Below the pieces are notes generated by a model, which was not told where the DNA came from, ran no database searches, and was given only the letters and a program-made list of their open reading frames with translations. Positions 1-5,175 of a DNA stretch of 5,175 nt are shown here, piece after piece; the first letter of the stretch is position 1, and the number at the start of each line of letters is the position of its first letter. Source of the stretch: Planctomycetota bacterium (GTDB lineage: Bacteria > Planctomycetota > UBA1135 > UBA2386). Both the position numbers and the translations under genes were made by a program. The stretch covers positions 1-5,175 of the forward strand of contig CANGSN010000260.1 of the NCBI GenBank assembly GCA_947455805.1. The letters run 5' to 3'.

Positions 1-200
1 AAGGGGGCGAGGTGCGCGTCGCGCAGGCGATCGACACCTACACGTCGGCGCCGTGGTTCGACGGCTTCCGCGAACGGATCACCGTGCTCGGCCTCGAGGC
101 GGTCGTGCGGCCGGTGGCCGATGCGCGCACGTGGCTGCTCTGCGAGGGCTGGCTGCGGCACGGGCGGCTCTGCGTGCACGAGGTGCCCAGCACCGCCTGA
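1..200 (+). CDS. C-terminal fragment of an unrecognised protein
   Basis: An open reading frame enters from the left edge, with codons in phase from base 3, and ends at a TGA at 198-200. About 65 residues are visible. A GTG at 12-14 could be read as a start, but the frame is open to the window edge and there is room for neither a ribosome binding site nor a promoter, so this is most likely the tail of a longer gene. The visible part is a mixed, soluble-looking sequence (for example APWFDGFRERITVLGLEAVV, then WLLCEGWLRHGRLCVHEVP) with two cysteines and no membrane segment. I recognise no family motif and assign no function. Its third-position G/C bias matches the neighbouring genes, which supports real coding. 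It converges on the YtxJ-like gene across a 104-base gap. Confidence 0.6.
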   Translation, partial: GGEVRVAQAIDTYTSAPWFDGFRERITVLGLEAVVRPVADARTWLLCEGWLRHGRLCVHEVPSTA

Positions 201-243
201 GGCCGAGAAGACGTCACGAATGGCTGCCAGGAGCATGTTTGGG

Positions 244-259
244 GGCTGCCTTCGCAGTC
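244..259. repeat. Small hairpin in the convergent gap
   Basis: CTGC (246-249) pairs with GCAG (254-257) around a CTTC loop. The stem extends by a G-T and a G-C pair to 244 and 259, giving about six base pairs. It lies 44 bases after the stop of the left-edge gene and just before a longer hairpin. It may contribute to transcription termination, but no T-run follows on either strand, so that role is a guess. Confidence 0.35.
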
Positions 260-264
260 GTACC

Positions 265-294
265 GAGGCTTCGAGAGGATTCTCTCAGAGCCTC
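265..294. terminator. Candidate bidirectional terminator hairpin
   Basis: GAGGCT (265-270) pairs with AGCCTC (289-294), and GAGAG (273-277) pairs with CTCTC (282-286) around a GATT loop. Between the two stems are one T-G wobble and one C/A mismatch, so the arm is about 12 base pairs with one defect. It begins 11 bases beyond the stop codon of the minus-strand YtxJ-like gene and lies 64 bases after the stop of the plus-strand gene. This is where a shared terminator for two convergent genes would be expected. There is no clear T-tract on either side, so it is not a textbook intrinsic terminator. Confidence 0.5.
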
Positions 295-304
295 TGACGC
301 GCGC

Positions 305-658
305 TCAGCAGCGCGGGGCCCAGGCGGCGTGCAGCGACCCGGTCGTGATCGCGTCGTGCGAGGCGTTCCACACCGGCTTGCCCTGTTCGAACAGGATCGC
401 CTGCGGCGACTGGTGGCGCACGCCGCAGCGGTCGGCGATGCCGCGCGCGACCGGGCGGTCGCCGATCACGTCGACGAACATCGTCGGCGCGTCGGGCAAC
501 TCGGACTTCCACTGCTCGTACTCCTCCCGCGCGGCGGCGCTGACCGGGCAGGTCGGGCTGTGCTTGAACAGGAGCACGCGCGGATGGGTGGCGAGGGCAC
601 GTTCGTAGGCGTCGAGGGCGTGCAGAACGAGTTCAGAGCGGGACATGCTGGTTGGCAT
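305..658 (-). CDS. YtxJ/BrxC-family monothiol bacilliredoxin-like protein
   Basis: This is a small cytosolic thioredoxin-fold protein of 117 residues, close to the usual size of the family. The recognisable signatures are FKHSPTCPVS at about residues 31-40, the family's single active-site cysteine (Cys37) followed by Pro, and VRHQSPQAILF at about 80-90, which carries the cis-proline region, followed by GKPVWNASHDAIT. Bacillus YtxJ (BrxC) reduces protein-bacillithiol mixed disulfides. Here the role in thiol redox repair is inferred from family membership, and the partner thiol is unknown. Two further cysteines, Cys78 and the very last residue Cys117, are unusual extras. The start is uncertain: ATG at 658 or ATG at 646 (113 residues) are both possible, and an AAGGAG-type site (675-680) is too far upstream of either. 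The gene is divergent from the YCII lipoprotein gene. Function is fairly sure at family level only. Confidence 0.8.
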   Translation of the reverse strand: MPTSMSRSELVLHALDAYERALATHPRVLLFKHSPTCPVSAAAREEYEQWKSELPDAPTMFVDVIGDRPVARGIADRCGVRHQSPQAILFEQGKPVWNASHDAITTGSLHAAWAPRC

Positions 659-674
659 GATGCCAGAGTCCCAG

Positions 675-680
675 CTCCTT
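675..680 (-). promoter_or_regulatory. AAGGAG Shine-Dalgarno-like site, poorly spaced
   Basis: Read on the minus strand, these bases are AAGGAG, a near-perfect Shine-Dalgarno core. It lies 16 bases before the ATG at 658 of the YtxJ-like gene, farther than the usual 5-10. No in-frame ATG, GTG or TTG stands at a better distance. It may be chance, or it may act at a non-standard start codon such as the ATC at 661-659. It sits just before the start of the divergent lipoprotein gene. Confidence 0.3.
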
Positions 681-684
681 TCGC

Positions 685-1407
685 ATGCGCACGCTGTCCT
701 CGTCGCCCCGGTTCGTTCTCTTCGCAGTCCTGGCCGCGTCATGCGCTTCACCGCCGCCGCCGCTCGGCTCGCGGCCGGGCGAGCAGGTGCACACGTTCGT
801 CGCCATCCGCACCGGACCGCGCACGACGCCGCTGGCCAAGGCCGAGCGCGGGGCGATGTTCCAGGGGCATTTCGACAACATGAACCGCCTGGCGCGTGCG
901 GGCGACCTGGTGATGGCGGGGCCGTACGGCAAGCAGAAGCATGCGAACGACCTGCGCGGCATCTTCGTGCTGGCGACCGGGGACACGGCGGCGGCGAAGC
1001 TGCTCGCCGAGACCGACCCGGGCTTTCAGCAGGGCGAGTTCCGCTTCGAATACACGAGGATCGGCACGACTGCGGACCTGCGCGCGCAACTTGCCGCCGA
1101 CCTGGCCCGAGAGGATGCGATTCTGGCGAGTGGCAAGAAGCCGGCACCGGGCGATGGCGGGCGAGCCTACGTGTGGCTGTGGGCGCCGTCGTTCGTCGCC
1201 GCCTCGTCGGCGTTGGCCGGCAGTCCAGCCGTGCTGCTGGCTGCGCGCTGCGAGGACGGGCGCGGCCTGTTCCTGCTCGATGCGATCGACCTCGCGGCGG
1301 CACAGGCGCTGCTGACGCCGCAGCTGGCGAAGCTCGGGACGTGCGAGCTCGACGAGTGGTTCGGCAGCGGGCTGCTGGTCGACCTGCCGCAGCGTTCGGC
1401 GCGTTGA
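685..1407 (+). CDS. Lipoprotein with YCII domain and a degenerate second copy
   Basis: The protein has 240 residues. The first 20 form a lipoprotein signal peptide: Arg2, a hydrophobic stretch from about 10 to 18, then LAASC with Cys20 as the lipidated residue. Residue 21 is Ala, which suggests outer-membrane rather than inner-membrane retention in a diderm. Residues 35-126 match the YCII fold: GHFDNMNRLARAG with a conserved-looking His62, LVMAGP at 75-80, the LRGIFVL strand at 90-96, and ETDPGFQQGEF at 109-119. Residues 162-235 seem to repeat the pattern in eroded form, with GRGLFLLDAIDLAAAQALL aligning to the same strand and helix but without the His and DP motifs. YCII proteins have an alpha-beta ferredoxin-like fold and mostly unknown activity, so no reaction is claimed. 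An in-frame TGA at 658-660 and the signal peptide fix the start at 685. No Shine-Dalgarno sequence is visible. Confidence 0.8.
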   Translation: MRTLSSSPRFVLFAVLAASCASPPPPLGSRPGEQVHTFVAIRTGPRTTPLAKAERGAMFQGHFDNMNRLARAGDLVMAGPYGKQKHANDLRGIFVLATGDTAAAKLLAETDPGFQQGEFRFEYTRIGTTADLRAQLAADLAREDAILASGKKPAPGDGGRAYVWLWAPSFVAASSALAGSPAVLLAARCEDGRGLFLLDAIDLAAAQALLTPQLAKLGTCELDEWFGSGLLVDLPQRSAR

Positions 1408-1426
1408 ACTCGGGCTCCAGCGATCC

Positions 1427-1450
1427 GCGTCGTGCTACGGCAGCACGCGC
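1427..1450. terminator. Candidate hairpin overlapping the rpiA stop codon
   Basis: CGTGCT (1431-1436) pairs with AGCACG (1442-1447) around an ACGGC loop. GCG (1427-1429) and CGC (1448-1450) extend the stem past a bulged T. The structure covers the rpiA stop codon (TAG, complement of 1435-1437) and fills most of the 27-base convergent gap after the lipoprotein gene, 19 bases past that gene's stop. Position and stem strength fit a shared transcription end signal. There is no T-run, and part of the stem is rpiA coding sequence, so the call is tentative. Confidence 0.4.
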
Positions 1451-2118
1451 ACCTTGCCTTGCGCGTCGCCGACGACGACGCGGCCGGCCATGCCGACGAA
1501 CAGGCCGTGGTCGACGACGCCCGGCAGCGCGTCGAGCGTGCGCTGCAGCGCGGCTGGATCGGCGATGCCCGGGTAGCGGCAGTCGAGCACGTAGTTGCCG
1601 TTGTCGGTGACGAATGGCGCGCCGTTCTTCATCCGCTGCACGACCTCGCAGCCGGTGGCGGCGACGCGGCGGGCGGCGTGCTTCCAGCCGAAGGGCACGA
1701 CTTCGACCGGCAGCGGGAACGCCTTGCCGAGCAGTTGCACGAGCTTCTTGTCGTCGACGATGACGACCAGCTCGGCGGCGGTGACGGCGACCAGGCGTTC
1801 GCGCAGGTGCGCGCCGCCGCCGCCCTTGATCAGGTGCTTCTTCGGGTCGACCTCGTCGGCGCCGTCGATCGCGAGGTCGAGGCGTTCGACCTCGTCGAGC
1901 TGGGCCAGCGGGATGCCGAGCTTCTTCGCCAGTTCGGTCGTCTGCTGGCTGGTGGCGACGCCGCGCACGACGAGGCGCTCGTCGCGCATGCGCTGCGCGA
2001 GTCGCTCGAGCACGAACGCGAAGGTCGAGCCGGTGCCGAAGCCGACCGTGGTGCCGCTCTGGATCAGGTCGGCGGCCGCGAACGCCGCGGCGCGCTTGCC
2101 GACGTCGGGATTGCTCAT
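1435..2118 (-). CDS. rpiA: Ribose-5-phosphate isomerase A
   Basis: RpiA interconverts ribose 5-phosphate and ribulose 5-phosphate in the non-oxidative pentose phosphate pathway, in the cytosol, usually as a homodimer. The 227-residue product has the expected length and all diagnostic motifs in order. These are the phosphate-binding loop GFGTGST (26-32), ATSQQT (55-60), DGADEVD (85-91), KGGGGAHLRE (98-107), and the C-terminal DHGLFVGMA. Asp85, Asp88, Lys98 and Glu107 match the spacing of the E. coli active-site residues Asp81, Asp84, Lys94 and Glu103, so the enzyme should be active. The ATG at 2118 gives the normal N-terminus. The only Shine-Dalgarno-like sequence is a weak GTGAG three bases upstream. 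It is the last of three same-strand genes, 79 bases after the ABC pair, and converges with the lipoprotein gene. Co-transcription with the transporter is possible but not shown. Confidence 0.97.
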   Translation of the reverse strand: MSNPDVGKRAAAFAAADLIQSGTTVGFGTGSTFAFVLERLAQRMRDERLVVRGVATSQQTTELAKKLGIPLAQLDEVERLDLAIDGADEVDPKKHLIKGGGGAHLRERLVAVTAAELVVIVDDKKLVQLLGKAFPLPVEVVPFGWKHAARRVAATGCEVVQRMKNGAPFVTDNGNYVLDCRYPGIADPAALQRTLDALPGVVDHGLFVGMAGRVVVGDAQGKVRVLP

Positions 2119-2197
2119 GCGCTCACGCTAGTCGGCGGGCCGGGGGGCGGGCAAATGCCCAGCTGGCCGCGGCCCAGGTGTGCCGGCCGGTCGCGGT
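2119..2197. other. Intergenic gap between ABC gene and rpiA, G+C-rich inverted repeats
   Basis: These 79 bases lie between two same-strand genes. They contain a perfect short inverted repeat, GGGC-AAAT-GCCC (2149-2160), and a second, CTGG (2163-2166) with CCAG (2174-2177). Palindromic GGCC-type runs around these allow alternative pairings. The gap could hold a terminator for the ABC genes or a promoter for rpiA. I see no convincing -35/-10 pair and no T-tract, so neither is called. Confidence 0.3.
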
Positions 2198-4003
2198 TCA
2201 GGTCTGCAGGTCGTGCTCGGCGTGCGCCAGCATCGCGGCGTAGTGCCCGCGCTTCTGCACCAGCTCGTCGTGGCGACCGCTCTCGACGATGCGGCCGCGT
2301 TCGAGCACCAGGATGCGGTCGGCGGCGCGCACGGTCGACAGCCGGTGGGCGACGACCAGCGCCGTGCGCCCGCGCAGCGACACTTCGAGCGCCTGCTGCA
2401 GCCGTGCCTCCGACGCGCTGTCGATGCTCGCCGTCGCTTCGTCGAGCACCAGCACGTCGGGATCGACGACCAGCGCCCGCGCGAACGCCAGCAGCTGCCG
2501 TTCGCCCTGCGAGAACGTGCCACCGCGTTCCTGCACCGGCGACGCCAGGCCCTGCGGCAGCTTGCGCACGAACTCGGCGGCGCCGACCGTCTCCAGCGCC
2601 CGCCACACGCGCGCTTCGTCGATCGATGGGTCGAACAGCCGCACGTTGTCGAGCACCGAGCCGGTGAACAGGAACAGGTCCTGCGCCACGTAGGCGACGC
2701 GGCGGCGCAGGTCGGCGAGGTCGAGCTCGCGCACGTCGGTGCCGTCGATGCGCACCGCCCCGCGCGTCGCCTCGCGCAGGCGGGCGACCAGCGCCAGCAC
2801 CGTGGTCTTGCCGGCGCCGGTCGGGCCGACGATGGCGACCGTCTGGCCGGGCTCGGCGGTGAACGAGATGCCGTGCAGCACCGGCGCGTTGCCGCCGTAG
2901 GCGAAGCCGACGTCGTCGAACTCGATGCGCGCATGCCCGCGGCGCGGGCTCGGCACCGGCGGGCGGCCCGCAGGGGGCGGCGGCGGGAAGCGCGGTTCGG
3001 CGAGCAGCTGGAACACGCGCTCGCAGCTGGCGAACGCCGCCTGCAGCACGTTGTACTTCTCGCCGAGCTCCTTCACCGGCGCCGACAGCATGCCGTAGTA
3101 GAGCCAGAACTTGACGAACTCGCCCGGCTGCATGGTGCCGTCGAGCACGGCCGAGCCGCCGAACCACAACAGGCCGATCGTGGTCGCGCGCAGCGCGAAG
3201 TCGACCAGCGAGAAGAACACCGAGAAGTGCAGCACGGTGTCGCGCCAGGACGCCGCGGTGTCGGCGTTGCGCTCGGCGTAGCGGTCGGCGACCGCACCTT
3301 CGCGGCCGAACGCGCGGGTCGTGCGCACGCCGCCGATCAGTTCGGTGGTGTAGGCGTTCTGCAGCGCGAGGCGCCCGCGCACCGCCCGGTAGGCGCGCTG
3401 CGCGTTGCGCCGGAACAGCACGCTGAGCAGCACCACGACCGGCGTGGTGGCGACGGTGAACAGCGCGAGCTCGAGGTCGAGGAAGAACAGCGCCACCAGC
3501 ACGCCGACGATCTTCAGCAGGTCGAACACCGACTGCAGCACGCCGGTGGCGATCAGCTCGTTGATGTTCTCGACGTCGGAGGTGACGCGCGTCGTCAGCT
3601 TGCCGGCGGGGTGCCGTTCGTGGAACGCCAGCGACGTCGACAGCAGGTGGTCGAACAGGTGCCGGCGCAGGTCGCGGATCACCCGCTGGCCGTTCCACGC
3701 GGTCAGCAGGCCGTAGACGTAGCCGAGCACGGCGCCGCCGACGGTGGTGCCGACGAAGCCGAGGCCGCACCACAGCAGCGCCTGCAGGCGTTCGTCGCGC
3801 GGCAGCGAGGTCGAGCGCATCGGGCCGTCGATCGCGACCTGCAGCAGGTGCGGACCGAGCAGCTCGAGGCCGAACGACGCCAGCAGGATGCCGAGGCAGG
3901 CGAGGAAGCCGCGTCGGTAGGGGCGGACGAACGGCCACAGCTGCTGCAGGAAGCCGAGCTGGAAGCGGCCCTCGGGCGCGTCGTCGGCGTACGGATCGCT
4001 CAC
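2198..4003 (-). CDS. ABC exporter half-transporter, catalytically complete subunit
   Basis: The 601-residue protein is a fused membrane and ATPase subunit of the type IV (MsbA/multidrug) exporter fold, full length for the family. Six membrane helices lie at roughly 31-53, 74-100, 153-173, 174-196, 257-282 and 290-315. After a proline-rich linker (340-353) the nucleotide-binding domain has an A-loop Tyr369, Walker A GPTGAGKTT (393-401), Q-loop Gln441, QERG X-loop (491-494), signature FSQGE (497-501), Walker B VLVLDE (517-522) with catalytic Glu522, and H-loop His553. The signature departs from LSGGQ, as is typical for the consensus partner in heterodimeric exporters. The GTG start at 4003 overlaps the upstream gene's stop by 4 bases and has GGAGG seven bases upstream. 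It should pair with the upstream subunit in the inner membrane. The substrate (drug, lipid or peptide) cannot be read from the sequence. Confidence 0.95.
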   Translation of the reverse strand: MSDPYADDAPEGRFQLGFLQQLWPFVRPYRRGFLACLGILLASFGLELLGPHLLQVAIDGPMRSTSLPRDERLQALLWCGLGFVGTTVGGAVLGYVYGLLTAWNGQRVIRDLRRHLFDHLLSTSLAFHERHPAGKLTTRVTSDVENINELIATGVLQSVFDLLKIVGVLVALFFLDLELALFTVATTPVVVLLSVLFRRNAQRAYRAVRGRLALQNAYTTELIGGVRTTRAFGREGAVADRYAERNADTAASWRDTVLHFSVFFSLVDFALRATTIGLLWFGGSAVLDGTMQPGEFVKFWLYYGMLSAPVKELGEKYNVLQAAFASCERVFQLLAEPRFPPPPPAGRPPVPSPRRGHARIEFDDVGFAYGGNAPVLHGISFTAEPGQTVAIVGPTGAGKTTVLALVARLREATRGAVRIDGTDVRELDLADLRRRVAYVAQDLFLFTGSVLDNVRLFDPSIDEARVWRALETVGAAEFVRKLPQGLASPVQERGGTFSQGERQLLAFARALVVDPDVLVLDEATASIDSASEARLQQALEVSLRGRTALVVAHRLSTVRAADRILVLERGRIVESGRHDELVQKRGHYAAMLAHAEHDLQT

Positions 4004-5175
4004 GACCGGGCCTCCGGTTCGCTCTCGAGCGCCTGCGCTTCGCTCTGCCGGCGGAACGCGGTGGCGTAGAGGCCGCCGTGGCGCAGCAGCGTGCGGTGGT
4101 CGCCGCGTTCGACGACGGCGCCGCCGGCGAGCACGAGGATCAGGTCGGCGTCGACCACGACCGACAGGCGGTGGGTGGCGACGACGATCGTGCGGCCGCG
4201 GCGCTCGCGGCGCAGGCCGGCGAGGATGCGCCGTTCGGTCGCCGGATCGACCGCCGACAGCGTGTCGTCGAGCAGCAGGCCCGGCCGATCGCCGAGCAGC
4301 GCACGCGCCAGCGACACGCGCTGCTTCTGCCCGCCGGACAGCGTGACGCCGCGTTCGCCGACGACGGTCTGCAGGCCGTTCGGCAGCTGCGGCAGGTCCT
4401 GGTCGAGCGCCGCGCCGGCGACGGCGGCTTCGATCTCCGCCGGCGTCGCAGAGTCGCGAGCGAAGGCGACGTTGGCGGCGACGGTGTCGCTGAACAGGAA
4501 CGGTTCCTGCGGCGCCAGCGCGTACAGCGCCCGCAGCGCGCGCGGGTCGAGGTCGAGCACGTCGTGGCCGTCGACGAACAGCATGCCACGCGGCGGGTCG
4601 TAGTAGCGCAGCAGCAGCGCCAGCAGCGTCGACTTGCCGCTGCCGACCTCGCCGACGAGGCCGAGCTTCTGGCCGGGGGCCAGCGTGAACGACACCTCGT
4701 GCAGCGACGGCCGTTCGGCGCCGGGGTAGGTGAAGGTCAGGCTGCGTGCCTCGATCGCCCCGCGCAGCACCGGCCGTTCGCCCTGCTGCGCCTCGGGCGC
4801 CACCTCGAACAGTTCCTCGATGCGGATGCCGGCGGCGTAGGCGCGCGGCAGCGTCGCCAGCGTCCAGCCGAGGATCTCGAGCGGGAACGTCATCAGCGCC
4901 AGGTAGCCGAGGAACTCGAACAGCTGGCCGACCGTCAGCTTCTGGTCGACGACCTGGTAGCCGCCGACGAACAGCACGCCGAGCATCACCGCACCGCTGG
5001 CCGAGTGCGTCAGCGCGTTCATCAGCGAGCGCAGGCGCACGAGCCGCAGGTTGGCGAGCAGGTAGCGGCGGTTGCGCGTCGCCATCGCCGCGCGTTCGCG
5101 CGCCACGGCGGCGAACTGGTGCACGACGCGGATGCCGGCGAAGTCCTCCTGCGCGCGCTGCGACACCTCGGCGAT
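4000..5175 (-). CDS. ABC exporter half-transporter, degenerate-site subunit (5' end cut off)
   Basis: About 391 C-terminal residues are visible, and the frame stays open to the right edge. A GTG at 5166 is internal: the preceding codons (Ile-Ala-Glu) continue the family sequence, and roughly 200 residues with the first membrane helices are missing. Visible parts, counted from that GTG, are the intracellular helix AQEDFAGIRVVHQFA (5-19), the last two membrane helices (about 50-73 and 80-110), A-loop Tyr147, Walker A GEVGSGKST (172-180), Q-loop Gln220, VGERG X-loop (269-273), canonical LSGGQ (276-280), Walker B LLLDD (297-301) and H-loop His332. Asp301 (codon at 4266-4264) replaces the catalytic Glu, so its own ATP site should hydrolyse poorly. 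Its intact LSGGQ would complete the partner's active site. This pattern matches the TM287-, BmrC- or LmrC-like partner of heterodimeric exporters. The next gene is translationally coupled. Confidence 0.93.
   Translation of the reverse strand: MAEVSQRAQEDFAGIRVVHQFAAVARERAAMATRNRRYLLANLRLVRLRSLMNALTHSASGAVMLGVLFVGGYQVVDQKLTVGQLFEFLGYLALMTFPLEILGWTLATLPRAYAAGIRIEELFEVAPEAQQGERPVLRGAIEARSLTFTYPGAERPSLHEVSFTLAPGQKLGLVGEVGSGKSTLLALLLRYYDPPRGMLFVDGHDVLDLDPRALRALYALAPQEPFLFSDTVAANVAFARDSATPAEIEAAVAGAALDQDLPQLPNGLQTVVGERGVTLSGGQKQRVSLARALLGDRPGLLLDDTLSAVDPATERRILAGLRRERRGRTIVVATHRLSVVVDADLILVLAGGAVVERGDHRTLLRHGGLYATAFRRQSEAQALESEPEARS
4011..4015 (-). promoter_or_regulatory. Ribosome binding site for the second ABC gene
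   Basis: Read on the minus strand this is GGAGG, seven bases before the GTG at 4003 and inside the end of the upstream ABC gene. It is the best-placed Shine-Dalgarno sequence in the window. It decides the GTG start, and together with the GTGA stop-start overlap (4003-4000) it indicates coupled translation of the two subunits, consistent with a fixed stoichiometry. Confidence 0.8.

Noticed and set aside
53..883. 276-codon plus-strand frame crossing three annotated regions
   Set aside because: It is Arg-rich with no family features and overlaps better-supported genes on both strands.
305..1303. 332-codon minus-strand frame extending the YtxJ-like gene through the lipoprotein gene
   Set aside because: Only the last 117 residues match the family. 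The upstream part is Pro/Arg/Ser-rich antisense of the YCII gene.
1432..2667. 411-codon plus-strand frame opposite rpiA and the end of the ABC gene
   Set aside because: It runs across a gene boundary on the other strand, and its composition is that of a reverse-complement shadow.
2115..3938. 607-codon minus-strand frame overlapping the ABC gene in another phase
   Set aside because: The product is an Arg/Ala/Pro-rich shadow. The overlapping frame has all ABC motifs intact.
2180..4069. 629-codon open frame on the plus strand opposite the second ABC gene
   Set aside because: It is antisense to a clear ABC exporter, and its product is a Gln/Arg/Ala/His-rich low-complexity sequence with no motif. 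Long antisense frames are expected in G+C-rich coding DNA.
4130..4600. Possible short repeats made of GCG, GTCG and CAGC words
   Set aside because: These are Arg, Asp and Leu codons in G+C-rich coding sequence, with no regular unit or spacing.
4000..5166. GTG at 5166 as the true start of the first ABC gene
   Set aside because: The frame is open upstream, the preceding residues (Ile-Ala-Glu) fit the family sequence, and a half-transporter needs about 200 more N-terminal residues.
1435..5175. rpiA and the ABC pair as a functional sugar-export system
   Set aside because: The exporter has no sugar-specific feature, the 79-base gap may contain an end signal, and RpiA is a housekeeping enzyme. 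Adjacency alone does not support a shared function.

Overview
The window is a G+C-rich piece of ordinary bacterial chromosome with tightly packed genes and strong G/C bias at third codon positions. One gene has a lipoprotein signal peptide. Most starts lack a good Shine-Dalgarno sequence. A YtxJ/BrxC-type redox protein sits beside a YCII-domain lipoprotein. Together these suggest a high-G+C bacterium with a diderm-like envelope, perhaps Planctomycetota, Myxococcota or a similar lineage. No marker gene fixes the phylum, so this placement is inference.

Left part (1-1407): the tail of an unrecognised plus-strand gene ends at 200. A 104-base convergent gap with two hairpins separates it from a minus-strand gene for a small thioredoxin-fold protein of the bacilliredoxin BrxC/YtxJ family (305-658). 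That gene is divergent, across only 26 bases, from a plus-strand gene for a lipoprotein (685-1407). The lipoprotein has one good YCII domain and what looks like a second, degenerate copy.

Right part (1435-5175): three minus-strand genes, read from right to left. Two half-size ABC exporter genes overlap by 4 bases (GTGA) with a strong ribosome binding site at the junction. After a 79-base gap comes rpiA, ribose-5-phosphate isomerase A. The ABC pair has the hallmarks of a heterodimeric exporter with one degenerate ATP site: the first subunit has Asp instead of the catalytic Glu after Walker B, and the second has an intact Glu but a non-canonical signature motif (FSQGE). The two proteins almost certainly work as one transporter, with unknown substrate. 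rpiA is a housekeeping pentose-phosphate enzyme with no evident functional link to it.

I found no mobile element, CRISPR array, tRNA, rRNA or clear novel multi-gene system. The most notable points are the asymmetric ABC heterodimer, the duplicated YCII lipoprotein, and a bacilliredoxin-like protein in what looks like a non-Firmicute genome.
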